Notes under the pieces: generated by a model
What the model saw: the letters and a program-made list of their open reading frames with translations, nothing else
Databases searched by the model: none
What the model was told of the DNA's origin: nothing
Source of the DNA: Caulobacter mirabilis
Lineage (GTDB): Bacteria; Pseudomonadota; Alphaproteobacteria; Caulobacterales; Caulobacteraceae
Reading direction: 5' to 3'
DNA: 64,000 nucleotides
Assembly (NCBI RefSeq): GCF_002749615.1
Contig: NZ_CP024201.1
Location: 1,860,001 to 1,924,000, forward strand
Shown here: piece after piece, positions 17,072 to 28,659 of the stretch
Numbering within the stretch: the stretch's first letter is position 1
How the letters are laid out: each line of letters opens with the position of its first letter
Program-made: the position numbers and the translations under genes

Positions 17072-17709
17072 TGAAACTCGACGTCATCAAGCTTGACGGC
17101 GCCAAGGCCGGTTCGGTCGATCTCGACGACGCCATCTTCGGCATCGACGAGATCCGCGGGGACATCCTGCAGCGCGTCGTCACCTGGCAGCTGGCCAAGC
17201 GCCGCTCCGGGAACCACAAGATCCAGGTCCGCAACGAGGTCTCTCGTACGGGCAAGAAGATGTACAAGCAGAAGGGCACCGGCGGCGCCCGTCACGGCTC
17301 GCGCCGGGCGGCTCAGTTCGTCGGCGGCGCCAAGGCCCACGGGCCGGTGGTCCGCAGCCATGCCTTCGACCTGCCCAAGAAGGTCCGCGCCCTGGCCCTG
17401 CGCCACGCGCTGTCCTCCAAGGCCAAGTCGGGCTCGCTCGTCGTCCTGGACTCCGCTGAACTGTCTGAAGCGAAGACGGCCGCTCTGCGCGCCAACTTCG
17501 AGAAGATCGGTCTGAAGAACGCCCTGATCATCGCTGGTCCGGAAGTGGACGCCAACTTCAAGCTGGCCGCCCGCAACATTCCGAACGTTGATGTGCTGCC
17601 GAACGCCGGCCTGAACGTCTATGACGTGCTGCGCCGCGGGACCCTGGTCCTGACCAAGTCGGCCGTCGAAGGCATCTCGGCCCGCTTCGCTGAGAAGGAA
17701 GCCGCGTAA
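17071..17709 (+). CDS. rplD: 50S ribosomal protein L4
   Basis: 212 residues; the [25 protein letters not shown] loop region and the C-terminal domain are typical of L4, which lines the exit tunnel. In E. coli L4 represses the S10 operon by acting on its leader; the long leader at 15703 makes similar feedback conceivable. Start and stop each overlap the neighbouring gene by one base, implying translational coupling. Confidence 0.98.
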   Translation: MKLDVIKLDGAKAGSVDLDDAIFGIDEIRGDILQRVVTWQLAKRRSGNHKIQVRNEVSRTGKKMYKQKGTGGARHGSRRAAQFVGGAKAHGPVVRSHAFDLPKKVRALALRHALSSKAKSGSLVVLDSAELSEAKTAALRANFEKIGLKNALIIAGPEVDANFKLAARNIPNVDVLPNAGLNVYDVLRRGTLVLTKSAVEGISARFAEKEAA

Positions 17710-18005
17710 TGACCGCCACCGCTCGCCATTACGACACCATCCTGGCTCCGGTGATCACGGAAAAGGCCACTCTGCTCAGCGAGCAGAACAAGGTCGTCTT
17801 CCGCGTCGCCCAGGACGCCACCAAGGACGAGATCGCCGCGGCGGTCGAGGCGCTGTTCAAGGTGAACGTGACCAAGGTCAACACCCTGAACGTCAAGGGC
17901 AAGACCAAGCGTTTCCGCGGTCGCGCCGGCCGTCGTTCCGACGTCAAGAAAGCGATCGTGACGCTGGCCGACGGCCAGTCGATCGACATCACCACGGGGC
18001 TCTAA
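17709..18005 (+). CDS. rplW: 50S ribosomal protein L23
   Basis: 98 residues, normal length. Contains [21 protein letters not shown] and the [20 protein letters not shown] loop. L23 sits at the tunnel exit and is the docking site for trigger factor and SRP. Overlaps rplD by one base; rplB follows after six bases. Confidence 0.98.
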   Translation: MTATARHYDTILAPVITEKATLLSEQNKVVFRVAQDATKDEIAAAVEALFKVNVTKVNTLNVKGKTKRFRGRAGRRSDVKKAIVTLADGQSIDITTGL

Positions 18006-18011
18006 GACAAG

Positions 18012-18851
18012 ATGGCTCTGAAGCAATTCAACCCGACTTCGCCCGGCCGTCGCGGCCTGGTGCTGGTCGACCGGAGCGAGCTCCACAAGGGCAAGCCCGA
18101 GAAGAAGCTGGTCGAAGGCCTGACGAAGTCGGGCGGTCGCGGCGGCAACGGCCGTATCGCGGTCCGCTTCCGCGGCGGCGGCGCCAAGCGCCTGTACCGC
18201 CTGGTCGACTTCAAGCGTCGCAAGTGGAACGTTCCGGCCACGGTCGAGCGTCTCGAGTACGACCCGAACCGCACCGCGTTCATCGCGCTGATCAAGTACG
18301 AAGACGGCGAGCTGGCCTACATCCTGGCCCCGCAACGCCTGAAGGCCGGCGATGTGGTCATCGCTTCGGAAAAGGTCGACGTGAAGCCCGGCAACGCGGC
18401 TCCGCTGAGCGGCCTGCCGATCGGCACCATCGTGCACAACGTCGAGCTGAAGCCCATGAAGGGCGGCCAGATCGCCCGTTCGGCCGGCGCCTACGCCCAG
18501 CTGGTCGGTCGTGACGGCGGCTACGCCCAGATCCGCCTCGGCTCGGGCGAGCTGCGCATGGTGCAGGACACCTGCATGGCCACGGTCGGCGCCGTCTCGA
18601 ACCCGGATCACATGAACCAGGTTCTCGGCAAGGCCGGTCGCGTCCGTCACATGGGCTTCCGTCCGCACGTCCGCGGCGTCGCCATGAACCCGATCGACCA
18701 CCCGCACGGTGGTGGTGAAGGTCGCACCTCGGGCGGCCGGACGCCGGTCACGCCGTGGGGCAAGGACACCAAGGGTTCCAAGACCCGCACCAACAAGGCC
18801 ACGGATAAGTTCATCATCCGGTCGCGCCATAAAGCGAAGAAGGGCCGCTAA
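18012..18851 (+). CDS. rplB: 50S ribosomal protein L2
   Basis: 279 residues starting [17 protein letters not shown]. Conserved [16 protein letters not shown] region and the C-terminal [15 protein letters not shown] loop whose histidine lies near the peptidyl-transferase centre. Needed for subunit association and tRNA binding. rpsS follows after three bases. Confidence 0.98.
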   Translation: MALKQFNPTSPGRRGLVLVDRSELHKGKPEKKLVEGLTKSGGRGGNGRIAVRFRGGGAKRLYRLVDFKRRKWNVPATVERLEYDPNRTAFIALIKYEDGELAYILAPQRLKAGDVVIASEKVDVKPGNAAPLSGLPIGTIVHNVELKPMKGGQIARSAGAYAQLVGRDGGYAQIRLGSGELRMVQDTCMATVGAVSNPDHMNQVLGKAGRVRHMGFRPHVRGVAMNPIDHPHGGGEGRTSGGRTPVTPWGKDTKGSKTRTNKATDKFIIRSRHKAKKGR

Positions 18852-18854
18852 GCC

Positions 18855-19133
18855 ATGACCCGCTCTGTCTGGAAGGGCCCGTTCGTCGACGGCTATCTGC
18901 TGAAGAAGGCAGACGCCGCCCTGAACTCGGGCCGCAAGGATGTGATCAAGACCTGGTCGCGTCGCTCCACGATCATGCCGCAGTTCGTCGGCCTGACCTT
19001 CGGCGTCCACAACGGCCAAAAGCATGTGCCCGTGTCCGTGTCGGAAGACATGGTCGGCCACAAGCTCGGCGAGTTCGCCCCGACCCGGAACTTCCCGGGC
19101 CACGCGGCGGACAAGAAGGCCAAGAGGAAGTAG
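18855..19133 (+). CDS. rpsS: 30S ribosomal protein S19
   Basis: 92 residues, [20 protein letters not shown] start and [22 protein letters not shown] core are diagnostic. Binds 16S rRNA in the head with S13. Short spacing on both sides (3 and 5 bases). Confidence 0.98.
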   Translation: MTRSVWKGPFVDGYLLKKADAALNSGRKDVIKTWSRRSTIMPQFVGLTFGVHNGQKHVPVSVSEDMVGHKLGEFAPTRNFPGHAADKKAKRK

Positions 19134-19138
19134 GCCCG

Positions 19139-19519
19139 ATGAGCAAGCCCCAAACCGTTCGCCGCCTCAGCGGCGTCGAAGCTCAGGCCAAGGTGCGCAC
19201 CCTGCGCACCTCGGCCCGCAAGCTGAACCTCGTGGCCCAGTCGATCCGCGGCCTGAAGGTGCAGCGTGCGCTGAACGAACTCGAGTTCAGCCACAAGCGC
19301 ATCGCTCAGGACGTCCGGAAGGCGCTCTACAGCGCCATCTCGAACGCCGAGAACAACCACAACCTCGACATCGACTCCCTGGTCGTCGCCGAGGCCTATG
19401 TGGGCAAGAACCTGATTATGAAGCGCTTCTCCGCCCGCGCCCGCGGCCGGTCCTCGCGCATCGAAAAGCCGTTCTCCGAGATCACGATTGTGGTCCGCGA
19501 ACTGGGTGAGGCCGCCTGA
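19139..19519 (+). CDS. rplV: 50S ribosomal protein L22
   Basis: 126 residues; the [20 protein letters not shown] opening and the tunnel hairpin [20 protein letters not shown] are typical of L22, whose loop contacts the exit tunnel and macrolides. Last base of its stop is the first base of rpsC. Confidence 0.98.
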   Translation: MSKPQTVRRLSGVEAQAKVRTLRTSARKLNLVAQSIRGLKVQRALNELEFSHKRIAQDVRKALYSAISNAENNHNLDIDSLVVAEAYVGKNLIMKRFSARARGRSSRIEKPFSEITIVVRELGEAA

Positions 19520-20277
19520 TGGGTCAGAAAGTCAATCCGGTCGGGCTTCGGCTCGGCGTCAACCGTACCTGGGACAGCCGCTGGTTCGCCGACGGCAAGG
19601 AATACGGCCGTCTGTTGCACGAGGACATCAAGGTCCGTCGCGAGCTGAAGAAGCGCCTCGGCGCCGCCGGCATCTCGCGCATCGTGATCGAGCGTCCGCA
19701 CAAGAAGTGCCGCATCACCATCTATGCCGCGCGCCCGGGCGTGATCATCGGCAAGAAGGGCGCGGACATCGAGAAGCTGCGCAAGGACGTCGCGGCGATG
19801 ACCGGTGGCGAAGTCCACCTGAACATCGTCGAAATCCGCAAGCCGGAAACCGACGCCCAGCTGGTGGCCGAGAACATCGCCCAGCAGCTCGAGCGCCGCG
19901 TGGCCTTCCGCCGCGCGATGAAGCGCACCATGCAGTCGACCATGCGTCTGGGCGCCAAGGGCGTTCGGATCAATGTGTCGGGCCGCCTGGGCGGCGCGGA
20001 AATCGCCCGTATGGAATGGTACCGCGAAGGTCGCGTTCCGCTGCACACGCTGCGCGCGGACATCGACTACGGCTTCGCGGAAGCCAAGACCACCTACGGC
20101 ATCATCGGCGTGAAGACCTGGATCTTCAAAGGCGAGGTGCTGGAGCACGACCCGATGGCGCTGGACAAGCGTCTGGCGTCCGAATCCGGCCCGGCCGGCG
20201 AGGGCGGCGGTCGTGACCGTGATGATCGTGGACCCCGCGGCCCGCGCCGCGATCGCGGCCCGCGCGCTGAGGCGTAA
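19519..20277 (+). CDS. rpsC: 30S ribosomal protein S3
   Basis: 252 residues starting [20 protein letters not shown], with KH domain ([19 protein letters not shown]) and the C-terminal S3 domain. S3 lines the mRNA entry channel and has helicase activity with S4. An Arg/Gly/Asp-rich tail of about 28 residues ([17 protein letters not shown]) extends beyond the usual end; likely an RNA-contacting disordered tail. Confidence 0.98.
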   Translation: MGQKVNPVGLRLGVNRTWDSRWFADGKEYGRLLHEDIKVRRELKKRLGAAGISRIVIERPHKKCRITIYAARPGVIIGKKGADIEKLRKDVAAMTGGEVHLNIVEIRKPETDAQLVAENIAQQLERRVAFRRAMKRTMQSTMRLGAKGVRINVSGRLGGAEIARMEWYREGRVPLHTLRADIDYGFAEAKTTYGIIGVKTWIFKGEVLEHDPMALDKRLASESGPAGEGGGRDRDDRGPRGPRRDRGPRAEA

Positions 20278-20282
20278 CGAAC

Positions 20283-20714
20283 ATGCTGTCTCCGAAGAAA
20301 ACCAAGTACCGGAAGGCCTTCAAGGGCCGCATCCACGGCACCGCCAAGGGCGGCACCCTGCTGAACTTCGGCTCCTACGGCCTGAAGTCGGTCGAGCCGG
20401 AGCGCATCACGGCGCGTCAGATCGAAGCGGCCCGCCGCGCGATCACCCGCCACATGAAGCGCCAGGGCCGGGTGTGGATCCGCATCTTCCCGGACCTGCC
20501 GGTCACCGACAAGCCGGCCGAAGTCCGGATGGGTAAGGGCAAGGGCGCGGTCGACTACTGGGCCGCGCGCGTTCACCCGGGTCGCATCATGTTCGAGATC
20601 GACGGCGTCGCCGACGATATCGCCCGTGAAGCCCTGAAGCTCGGCGCCGCCAAGCTTCCGGTGAAGACCCGCATCGTCACCCGCATCGACGCGGGCGTGG
20701 CTGCGGAGCACTGA
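20283..20714 (+). CDS. rplP: 50S ribosomal protein L16
   Basis: 143 residues starting [19 protein letters not shown]; contains [21 protein letters not shown] and [16 protein letters not shown], whose Arg near RMGKG is hydroxylated by YcfD in some proteobacteria. Positions A-site tRNA. One base separates it from rpmC. Confidence 0.98.
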   Translation: MLSPKKTKYRKAFKGRIHGTAKGGTLLNFGSYGLKSVEPERITARQIEAARRAITRHMKRQGRVWIRIFPDLPVTDKPAEVRMGKGKGAVDYWAARVHPGRIMFEIDGVADDIAREALKLGAAKLPVKTRIVTRIDAGVAAEH

Positions 20715-20715
20715 G

Positions 20716-20907
20716 ATGAAGATCGACGAAGTCCGGGCCATGACGGCCGACCAACTCGCCGAGTCCCTGCTGAACCTGAAGAAGGAGCAGTTCAACCTGC
20801 GCTTCCAGGCAGCGACGGGCCAGGTCGAGAAGACCCACCGCGTGAATGAGATCCGCAAGGATATCGCGCGGATCAAGACCGTGCTGCGCGCCAAGAAAGC
20901 CGCGTAG
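20716..20907 (+). CDS. rpmC: 50S ribosomal protein L29
   Basis: 63 residues, two-helix protein starting [18 protein letters not shown] with the family's [20 protein letters not shown]. Located at the tunnel exit next to L23. Normal length. Confidence 0.97.
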   Translation: MKIDEVRAMTADQLAESLLNLKKEQFNLRFQAATGQVEKTHRVNEIRKDIARIKTVLRAKKAA

Positions 20908-20918
20908 AGGAGATCGAT

Positions 20919-21158
20919 ATGCCGAAACGTATTCTCGAAGGCGTGGTCGTCTCCGACAAGGGCGACAAGACCGTTGTGGTGAAGGTCGAACGGACCTTCC
21001 TGCATCCGCTGCTGAAGAAGACCGTGCGCCGGTCCAAGAAGTATCACGCTCACGACGAAGCCAACGCCTACAAGGCGGGGGAAGTCGCCAAGATCGTCGA
21101 GTGCGCGCCGAAGTCCAAGCTGAAGACCTGGGAAGTGCTTCCCAAGGCTTCCGCCTAA
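20919..21158 (+). CDS. rpsQ: 30S ribosomal protein S17
   Basis: 79 residues, starts [22 protein letters not shown]-fold protein with [15 protein letters not shown]. Binds 16S rRNA in the body. Preceded by GAGGAGATCGAT, one of the better ribosome-binding sites of the operon. Confidence 0.97.
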   Translation: MPKRILEGVVVSDKGDKTVVVKVERTFLHPLLKKTVRRSKKYHAHDEANAYKAGEVAKIVECAPKSKLKTWEVLPKASA

Positions 21159-21178
21159 AGAGTCTGGAAGGTTAAGCC

Positions 21179-21547
21179 ATGATCCAGATGCAGACTAACC
21201 TGGACGTCGCCGATAATTCGGGCGCTCGCCGGGTCATGTGCATCAAGGTGCTGGGCGGCGCCAAGCGTCGCTACGCCCACGTCGGGGACAAGATCGTCGT
21301 CTCCGTCAAGGAAGCCATTCCGCGCGGCCGCGTGAAGAAGGGCGATGTGCTGCAAGCCATCGTCGTTCGCACGTCGCAGGCCATCAAGCGCAAGGACGGC
21401 TCGGTCATCCGCTTCGACAAGAACGCGGCCGTGATCGTCAACAAGTCGAGCGAGCCGATCGGCACGCGGATCTTCGGCCCGGTTCCCCGTGAACTGCGCG
21501 CCAAGAACCACATGAAGATCATCTCCCTCGCGCCGGAGGTGCTGTAA
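21179..21547 (+). CDS. rplN: 50S ribosomal protein L14
   Basis: 122 residues, starts [20 protein letters not shown] and contains the [16 protein letters not shown] signature. Forms intersubunit contacts with 16S rRNA and is the target of RsfS. Overlaps rplX by one base. Confidence 0.98.
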   Translation: MIQMQTNLDVADNSGARRVMCIKVLGGAKRRYAHVGDKIVVSVKEAIPRGRVKKGDVLQAIVVRTSQAIKRKDGSVIRFDKNAAVIVNKSSEPIGTRIFGPVPRELRAKNHMKIISLAPEVL

Positions 21548-21861
21548 TGGCCGCTAAGATCAAGAAGGGCGACCGCGTCGTCGTCCTGACCGGCAAGGAC
21601 AAGGGCAAGAGCGGCGACGTCATCCGCGTGCTTCCGAAGGAAGAGCGCGTCGTCGTCGGCGGCCTGAACATGGTCCAGCGCCACACCAAGCCGTCGCAGC
21701 TCGATCCCAACGGCGGCATCAAACACAAGGAAGCCCCGCTCCACGTCTCGAACGTGGCTCTGGTGGATTCCAAGGGCAAGCCCACCCGCGTCGGCTTCCG
21801 TACGGAAGGCGACAAGAAGGTGCGCTTCGCCAAGACCACCGGTGAGGTGATCAATGGCTGA
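21547..21861 (+). CDS. rplX: 50S ribosomal protein L24
   Basis: 104 residues with the KOW motif [20 protein letters not shown] at the N terminus. Assembly initiator for 50S. Overlaps rplE by eight bases, so translation is probably coupled. Confidence 0.97.
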   Translation: MAAKIKKGDRVVVLTGKDKGKSGDVIRVLPKEERVVVGGLNMVQRHTKPSQLDPNGGIKHKEAPLHVSNVALVDSKGKPTRVGFRTEGDKKVRFAKTTGEVING

Positions 21862-22411
21862 TAAGTACGAACCGCGGTTGAAGACCGTCTATCGCGAGCG
21901 CATCCGCGCCGCGATGAAGGAACAGTTCAACTACACCAACGAGATGCAGATCCCGAAGCTGGACAAGATCGTCCTGAACATGGGGATCGGCGAAGCCGTG
22001 GCGGACTCCAAGAAGGCCGCCGCCGCGATGAAGGACCTGGCCGCGATCGCGGGTCAGAAGCCTGTCGCGACCAAGGCTCGCAAGTCCGTGGCGCAGTTCA
22101 AGATCCGCGAAGGCATGACGATCGGCGCCAAGGTCACCCTGCGCTCCGACCGCATGTACGAATTCCTGGACCGTCTGATCACGATCGCCCTGCCGCGCGT
22201 GAAGGACTTCCGGGGCCTGAACGGCAACAGCTTCGACGGCCGCGGCAACTACGCCATGGGCCTGAAGGAACACATCGTGTTCCCGGAGATCAACTATGAC
22301 CAGATCGACCAGATCTGGGGCATGGACATCGTTGTCGCCACCACTGCGAAGACCGACGATGAAGCGCGCGCGCTTCTCAAGGAATTCCAGTTCCCGTTCA
22401 ACAACGTCTAG
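21854..22411 (+). CDS. rplE: 50S ribosomal protein L5
   Basis: 185 residues; contains [20 protein letters not shown] and the [17 protein letters not shown] segment typical of L5. Part of the 5S RNP in the central protuberance, contacting P-site tRNA. Confidence 0.98.
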   Translation: MADKYEPRLKTVYRERIRAAMKEQFNYTNEMQIPKLDKIVLNMGIGEAVADSKKAAAAMKDLAAIAGQKPVATKARKSVAQFKIREGMTIGAKVTLRSDRMYEFLDRLITIALPRVKDFRGLNGNSFDGRGNYAMGLKEHIVFPEINYDQIDQIWGMDIVVATTAKTDDEARALLKEFQFPFNNV

Positions 22412-22431
22412 AGCGGGAAGAGGACAAGGAC

Positions 22432-22737
22432 ATGGCCAAGAAGAGCGCCGTCAACCGCAACGAAGCCGTCAAGAAGCTCGTCAAGCAGCTGGCCGCCAAG
22501 CGCGCCGCGCTGAAGGCGACCGCCAACGACGAATCGCTGCCGCTCGAAGAACGTTTTGAAGCCCGGCTGAAGCTCGCGAAGCTGCCGCGCAACTCCGCCG
22601 CCACGCGCATCCGTAACCGGTGCGAAGTGACGGGGCGTCCGCGCGCCTACTATCGCAAGCTGAAGATGAGCCGGATCGCGCTGCGGGAGCTCGGCTCCCA
22701 GGGCCTGATCCCCGGTCTCGTGAAGTCGAGCTGGTAA
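22432..22737 (+). CDS. rpsN: 30S ribosomal protein S14 (zinc-independent form)
   Basis: 101 residues, the long C-minus type: the C-terminal region [19 protein letters not shown] lacks the CxxC...CxxC zinc ribbon of the short form. Only one cysteine is present. Preceded by a good GGGAAGAGGACA ribosome-binding region. No second zinc-type paralogue is visible in the window. Confidence 0.97.
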   Translation: MAKKSAVNRNEAVKKLVKQLAAKRAALKATANDESLPLEERFEARLKLAKLPRNSAATRIRNRCEVTGRPRAYYRKLKMSRIALRELGSQGLIPGLVKSSW

Positions 22738-22750
22738 GGGGAGGGAGACA

Positions 22751-23146
22751 ATGGTCAACGACCCCATCGGCGATATGATCGCCCGCATCAAGAACGCCGC
22801 CCAGCGCAAGCGTTCGAAGGTCTCCACCCCGGCGTCGAAGATGCGCGCTCGCGTGCTCGACGTCCTGACGTCCGAAGGCTACATCCGCGGCTATACGCTC
22901 GTGGAAAAGCCGGGCGCCTTCCCGGAGTTCGAGATCGAACTGAAGTACTTCGACAACGAGCCGGTGATCGTCGAGATCCGTCGCGTTTCGAAGCCGGGCC
23001 GCCGCGTCTACTCGTCCATCAAGGACCTGAAGCCGGTGAAGAACGGCCTGGGCATCTCGATCCTGTCGACGCCCCGTGGCGTGATGTCGGACACCGCTGC
23101 TCGCGACGCCAACGTCGGCGGCGAAGTCCTCTGCCGGGTGTACTGA
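22751..23146 (+). CDS. rpsH: 30S ribosomal protein S8
   Basis: 131 residues starting [20 protein letters not shown]; ends with [20 protein letters not shown] and GGEVLCRVY as in other S8 proteins. In E. coli S8 represses the spc operon by binding near rplE. rplF follows after one base. Confidence 0.98.
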   Translation: MVNDPIGDMIARIKNAAQRKRSKVSTPASKMRARVLDVLTSEGYIRGYTLVEKPGAFPEFEIELKYFDNEPVIVEIRRVSKPGRRVYSSIKDLKPVKNGLGISILSTPRGVMSDTAARDANVGGEVLCRVY

Positions 23147-23147
23147 T

Positions 23148-23681
23148 ATGAGCCGTATCGGAAAGAAAGCCGTGGCGATCCCCTCCGGGGCGACCGTCAC
23201 CCTCGACGGCCAGACGGTCACGGTGAAGGGCCCCAAGGGGCAGCTCTCCTGGACGGTCTCCGACGAGATCGAGATCAAGCAGGAAGGCGCCGAGCTGACG
23301 CTCTCGCCGCGCAACGACACCGCCCGCGCCCGCGGGATGTGGGGTCTGTCGCGCACCCTGGTGAACAACATGGTCGTGGGCGTCACCGCCGGCTACGAGG
23401 AAACCCTCGAACTGGTCGGCGTCGGTTACCGCGCGGCTCTGAAGGGCACCGCCCTGTCGATGCAGCTCGGCTTCAGCCACGACGTGGACATTCCGGCCCC
23501 GGCCGGGATCACCTTCGCCGTGCCGAAGCAGACCGAAGTCAAGATCGCCGGCATCGACAAGCAGCTGGTCGGTGAAACCGCGGCCAAGATCCGTCGCATC
23601 CGTCCGCCGGAGCCCTATAAGGGCAAGGGCGTCCGGTACGCCGGCGAGAAGGTTCGCCGCAAGGAAGGCAAGAAGAAGTAG
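23148..23681 (+). CDS. rplF: 50S ribosomal protein L6
   Basis: 177 residues starting [21 protein letters not shown]-terminal signature [15 protein letters not shown] present. Lies near the sarcin-ricin loop and stalk base. Two bases before rplR. Confidence 0.98.
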   Translation: MSRIGKKAVAIPSGATVTLDGQTVTVKGPKGQLSWTVSDEIEIKQEGAELTLSPRNDTARARGMWGLSRTLVNNMVVGVTAGYEETLELVGVGYRAALKGTALSMQLGFSHDVDIPAPAGITFAVPKQTEVKIAGIDKQLVGETAAKIRRIRPPEPYKGKGVRYAGEKVRRKEGKKK

Positions 23682-23683
23682 TC

Positions 23684-24040
23684 ATGGCGCTCTCTCCTCG
23701 CGAATCCCATGTGCGTCGCGCTCAGCGCAACCGCACGCGCCTGAAGGCGTTGTCGAACGGTCGTCCGCGCCTGTCGGTCTTCCGCTCGAGCAAGAACATC
23801 TACGCCCAGGTCATCGACGATCTGAACGGCGTGACCCTGGCTTCCGCTTCCACCCTGGAAAGCGACAAGAAGGCCAAGGGCGCCGACAAGGACGCCGCGG
23901 CTCTGGTCGGCAAGCTGGTCGCCGAACGTGCGATCGAGAAGGGCGTCAAGGACGTCGTCTTCGATCGTGGCGGTTACATCTATCACGGTCGGGTGAAGGC
24001 GCTGGCGGATGCCGCGCGTGAAGCCGGCCTGAACTTCTAA
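23684..24040 (+). CDS. rplR: 50S ribosomal protein L18
   Basis: 118 residues; [20 protein letters not shown] opening and [20 protein letters not shown] near the end identify L18, a 5S rRNA-binding protein of the central protuberance. Confidence 0.97.
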   Translation: MALSPRESHVRRAQRNRTRLKALSNGRPRLSVFRSSKNIYAQVIDDLNGVTLASASTLESDKKAKGADKDAAALVGKLVAERAIEKGVKDVVFDRGGYIYHGRVKALADAAREAGLNF

Positions 24041-24051
24041 GGAGCGATCAG

Positions 24052-24657
24052 ATGGCTCGTGAACCCCGTGGTGGTGGTGACGGTCAGCGTCGCGACCGTC
24101 GTGACCGTAACGCCCCCGCCGAGGAGCGTGCGGACAGCGACATCGTCGAGAAGCTGGTCCACATCAACCGCGTCGCCGCCACCGTGAAGGGCGGTCGTCG
24201 CTTCAGCTTCGCCGCTCTGATGGTCGTCGGCGACCAGAAGGGCCGCGTCGGCTTCGGTCATGGCAAGGCGCGTGAAGTGCCGGAAGCCATCCGCAAGGCG
24301 ACCGAAGAGGCCAAGAAGTCGATGATCCGCGTTCCGCTGCGCGAATCCCGCACGCTGCACCACGACGGCAACGGCCGTTGGGGCGCCGGCAAGGTGATGG
24401 TCCGCGCGGCGCCTCCGGGCACCGGCGTCATCGCCGGCGGTCCGATGCGCGCGGTGCTGGAAACCCTCGGCGTCCAGGACGTCGTGGGCAAGTCCACCGG
24501 CTCGTCCAACCCCTACAACATGGTCCGCGCCACGTTTGAGGCGCTGAAGGCCCAGAGCTCGCCCCGCCAGATCGCCGCCAAGCGCGGCAAGAAGGTCGGC
24601 GACATCATGGGTCGTCGGACCGACGGCGCTTCGGCGCCGGATGCGATCGAGGGCTAA
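24052..24657 (+). CDS. rpsE: 30S ribosomal protein S5
   Basis: 201 residues. Core motifs [20 protein letters not shown] and [20 protein letters not shown] are canonical; S5 is part of the mRNA entry and decoding-fidelity region. The first 24 residues are an Arg/Gly/Asp-rich extension ([17 protein letters not shown]) like those of other alphaproteobacteria. Confidence 0.98.
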   Translation: MAREPRGGGDGQRRDRRDRNAPAEERADSDIVEKLVHINRVAATVKGGRRFSFAALMVVGDQKGRVGFGHGKAREVPEAIRKATEEAKKSMIRVPLRESRTLHHDGNGRWGAGKVMVRAAPPGTGVIAGGPMRAVLETLGVQDVVGKSTGSSNPYNMVRATFEALKAQSSPRQIAAKRGKKVGDIMGRRTDGASAPDAIEG

Positions 24658-24660
24658 TCC

Positions 24661-24846
24661 ATGGCCGAGAACAAGACCATCACCGTCCGCCAGACGGCCA
24701 GCCCGATCCGCCGCAAGTCGGATCAGCGCGCCACCCTGGTGGGTCTGGGCCTCAACCGCGTCGGCCGCGTCCGCACGCTCGAGGACACCCCCTCCGTCCG
24801 TGGGATGATCGCCAAGGTCGCCCACATGGTGGAAGTGGTCGACTAG
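24661..24846 (+). CDS. rpmD: 50S ribosomal protein L30
   Basis: 61 residues; [20 protein letters not shown] and [20 protein letters not shown] are diagnostic. Ends 114 bases before rplO, the first sizeable gap in the operon. Confidence 0.97.
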   Translation: MAENKTITVRQTASPIRRKSDQRATLVGLGLNRVGRVRTLEDTPSVRGMIAKVAHMVEVVD

Positions 24847-24862
24847 ACCCTGTATACAGCGC

Positions 24863-24894
24863 CGCCCGTCCCGCGACCCCGCAGGACGGGCGGA
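24863..24894 (+). other. Stable hairpin between rpmD and rplO
   Basis: CCGCCCGTCC / GGACGGGCGG ten-pair stem with a 12-base loop, followed by ACTCTATTTCTAT. May be a partial terminator, an mRNA processing site, or a stability element that divides the spc operon. Confidence 0.55.
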
Positions 24895-24960
24895 CTCTAT
24901 TTCTATCCAGCCGAGTCGGGGGCAGGGGCTCCCGGCGCCAGATCTCCAAGGAGAGGCATC

Positions 24961-25446
24961 ATGACGAAACTCAATGAACTCGCGCCGCAGGAAGGCTCCA
25001 CCAAGAGCCGCATGCGCGTCGGCCGCGGCCCGGGCTCGGGCAAGGGCAAGACCGGCGGTCGCGGCGTGAAGGGCCAGAAGTCCCGTAGCGGCGTCGCTAT
25101 CGGCGGCTTCGAGGGCGGCCAGATGCCGCTGCACATGCGCATGCCCAAGCGCGGCTTCAACAACCCGTTCGCCAAGCAACTGGTCGAAGTGAACTTCTGG
25201 CGCATCGAGCAGGCCATCGCGGCCGGCAAGCTGGACGCCAAGAAGGCCATCGACGCCGACGTGCTGCTGGCCGCCGGCGTGATCCGCCGCAAGAAGGACG
25301 GCGTCAGCCTGCTCGGCAAGGGCGAGCTGAAGTCCAAGATCGAGATCACCGTCTACCGCGCCTCGGAAGCCGCCAAGGCGGCCATCGAGAAGGTCGGCGG
25401 CAAGCTGACCGTGACCCGCCCGGCCAAGGCCGAAGCGGAAGCCTAA
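24961..25446 (+). CDS. rplO: 50S ribosomal protein L15
   Basis: 161 residues starting [20 protein letters not shown] with the Gly-rich [20 protein letters not shown] stretch. Late-assembly protein of the 50S. Good ribosome-binding site (AAGGAGAGG). Lies between two intergenic hairpins. Confidence 0.97.
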   Translation: MTKLNELAPQEGSTKSRMRVGRGPGSGKGKTGGRGVKGQKSRSGVAIGGFEGGQMPLHMRMPKRGFNNPFAKQLVEVNFWRIEQAIAAGKLDAKKAIDADVLLAAGVIRRKKDGVSLLGKGELKSKIEITVYRASEAAKAAIEKVGGKLTVTRPAKAEAEA

Positions 25447-25460
25447 GCCACAAGGGGAAA

Positions 25461-25484
25461 CCGCCGGGTGACAAGGCCCGGCGG
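25461..25484 (+). other. Hairpin between rplO and secY
   Basis: CCGCCGGG / CCCGGCGG eight-pair stem, eight-base loop, then CGTCCCTATTTGTG. Weak attenuator or processing-site candidate that could lower secY expression relative to the ribosomal genes. Confidence 0.5.
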
Positions 25485-25527
25485 CGTCCCTATTTGTGAC
25501 GCTCACTGAAGAGTCGCGGGGAAGTCC

Positions 25528-26883
<1,356 letters not shown>

Positions 26884-26935
26884 GCCGAAACGGAGGAAGC
26901 CCCGCCGTCGAGAGCGGGGCGAGGGGAGAAGTCGG

Positions 26936-27508
26936 ATGAACCTGATCCTGTTCGGACCGCCCGGAAGCGGAAAGGGCACCCAGGCCAAGCGTCTCGTCGA
27001 TGAGCGCGGCATGGTGCAGCTTTCCACCGGCGACATGCTTCGGGCGGCGATCGCCTCGGGGTCTGAGATCGGCCTGCGGACGAAGGACATCATCGCCCGC
27101 GGCGACCTGGTGCCGGACGAGATCGTCATCGCCCTGATCGAGGAGCGCCTGCCCGAGGCCGAGGCCGCCGGCGGCGCCATCTTCGACGGCTTTCCCCGCA
27201 CCGTGGCCCAGGCCGAGGCGCTCGACGCCATGCTGGCCCGCCGCGGCGCCAAGATCGACACGGTCGTGCGCCTGCTGGTCGATGACGAGGCGCTGCTGCG
27301 CCGGATCACCGGCCGCTTCGAGGAGCAGGGGCGTCCGGACGACAATCCCGAGTCGTTCAAGACCCGCCTCGGCGCCTACAACGCCCAGACCGCGCCGCTG
27401 CTGCCGTACTACGAGGCGCAGGGCAAGATTCGGAGCGTCGACGGCATGGGTTCGCCGGACGAGGTCTCCAAAGCCATTCGCGAGTCGCTGGAAACAGTTG
27501 CGGCGTAG
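26936..27508 (+). CDS. adk: Adenylate kinase (short-LID form)
   Basis: 190 residues. P loop GPPGSGKGTQ, AMP-binding LSTGDMLRAAI and DGFPRTVAQAEAL are all present. The LID is the short type (RITGRFEEQGRPDDNPE), lacking the roughly 27-residue insertion and zinc cysteines of long forms; short-LID enzymes are usual in alphaproteobacteria. Interconverts ATP+AMP and 2 ADP. Spaced 52 bases after secY; a 301-base gap follows. Confidence 0.97.
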   Translation: MNLILFGPPGSGKGTQAKRLVDERGMVQLSTGDMLRAAIASGSEIGLRTKDIIARGDLVPDEIVIALIEERLPEAEAAGGAIFDGFPRTVAQAEALDAMLARRGAKIDTVVRLLVDDEALLRRITGRFEEQGRPDDNPESFKTRLGAYNAQTAPLLPYYEAQGKIRSVDGMGSPDEVSKAIRESLETVAA

Positions 27509-27809
27509 GAGTCATCGCTGAGTCGCCGGAGAATCCTGGCGGTCTCGGCGAGGGCTCTGGACTGAAATGAACGGGCGAAACGGGGCTGTGGGACGGGTTT
27601 CCACTGTTCCCGGGGCGTCCACTGCCGGATCGGCCAGTAAAACTGGTCATTCGGCATTGACGGAAGCGCAACGATCCCTATAACGGTGCGCTTCCGCGAA
27701 AGGCGCGACTCCCGCGTCGGCTCAAAGTGCAAGCTGAGGGCCGGAGCGCGTGTTGCGTTTGGTTTTGCGCGTGCGCCCCAGCGGTGCAGCAGGTTAGAGA
27801 GAATTAGAC
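27509..27809 (+). promoter_or_regulatory. adk-rpsM intergenic region with promoter of the alpha operon
   Basis: Gene-free. The promoter at 27657-27684 lies in it; upstream is a GGCCAGTAAAACTGGTCA dyad, and GAGTC (CcrM) sites lie at 27509-27513 and 27520-27524 with GACTC at 27707-27711 in the leader. The leader from the promoter to rpsM is about 120 bases and could host feedback by S4 or another r-protein, which cannot be shown from sequence alone. Confidence 0.55.
27657..27684 (+). promoter_or_regulatory. Sigma70-type promoter of rpsM-rpsK-rpoA-rplQ
   Basis: TTGACG (27657-27662), 16-base spacer, TATAAC (27679-27684): the best consensus promoter in the window. It gives the rpoA unit its own transcription start. 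Confidence 0.78.
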
Positions 27810-28178
27810 TTGGCCCGTATCGCAGGCGTCAACATTCCGACCAACAAGCGCGTTCTGATCGCGCTGCAGTACATCCATGGCATCGGCCCGAAGTCCGCTC
27901 AGGACATCGTCACGAAGGTTGGCATCGAAGACGCCCGCCGCGTGAACCAGTTGACCGACCAGGAAGTGCTGCAAATCCGCGAGACCATCGACCGCGACTA
28001 CACCGTCGAGGGCGATCTGCGTCGCGAGACTTCGGTCAACATCAAGCGTCTGATGGACCTGGCCTGCTACCGCGGCCTGCGTCACCGCAAGGGCCTGCCG
28101 GTCCGCGGTCAGCGCACCCACACGAACGCCCGCACCCGCAAGGGTCCGGCGAAGCCGATCGCCGGCAAGAAGAAGTAA
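27810..28178 (+). CDS. rpsM: 30S ribosomal protein S13
   Basis: 122 residues. The start is a TTG (encoding the initial Met of [15 protein letters not shown]) with AGAGAGA upstream; the N terminus matches S13 exactly, so this rare start is secure. Contains [14 protein letters not shown] and the C-terminal [19 protein letters not shown]. Bridges 30S head to 50S and contacts P-site tRNA. The less efficient TTG may tune output. Confidence 0.97.
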   Translation: MARIAGVNIPTNKRVLIALQYIHGIGPKSAQDIVTKVGIEDARRVNQLTDQEVLQIRETIDRDYTVEGDLRRETSVNIKRLMDLACYRGLRHRKGLPVRGQRTHTNARTRKGPAKPIAGKKK

Positions 28179-28193
28179 GAGAGAGCCTAGTCG

Positions 28194-28583
28194 ATGGCCA
28201 AGGAACCGGCTCGCGTCAAACGCCGCGAACGCAAGAACATCACCTCGGGCGTGGCGCACGTGAACGCCTCGTTCAACAACACCATGATCACCATCACCGA
28301 CGCTCAGGGGAACACCATCTCCTGGTCGAGCGCCGGCATGATGGGCTTCAAGGGTTCGCGCAAGTCGACCCCGTACGCCGCCCAGATGGCCGCCGAAGAC
28401 GCGGGCAAGAAGGCGGCCGAGCACGGCGTGAAGACCCTGGAAGTGAACGTCTCCGGTCCGGGTTCGGGCCGTGAATCGGCCCTGCGCGCTCTGCAGGCCG
28501 CTGGCATGACGATCACCACCATCCGTGACGTGACCCCGATCCCGCACAACGGCTGCCGGCCCCCGAAGCGCCGGCGAGTCTGA
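28194..28583 (+). CDS. rpsK: 30S ribosomal protein S11
   Basis: 129 residues; [40 protein letters not shown] and the terminal [13 protein letters not shown] are diagnostic. Forms the platform with S6, S18 and S21. Confidence 0.98.
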   Translation: MAKEPARVKRRERKNITSGVAHVNASFNNTMITITDAQGNTISWSSAGMMGFKGSRKSTPYAAQMAAEDAGKKAAEHGVKTLEVNVSGPGSGRESALRALQAAGMTITTIRDVTPIPHNGCRPPKRRRV

Positions 28584-28659
28584 GTTCGACTATCCGACCT
28601 TCCCGTCGCCGGCCGTGCTTTTCGCGGCCGGCGAACCCGCGTTCCAAGGACATCGCCCC

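Noticed and set aside
26884..27809. rpmJ or infA between secY and rpsM
   Set aside because: No 37- or 72-codon frame with their motifs occurs in the gaps.
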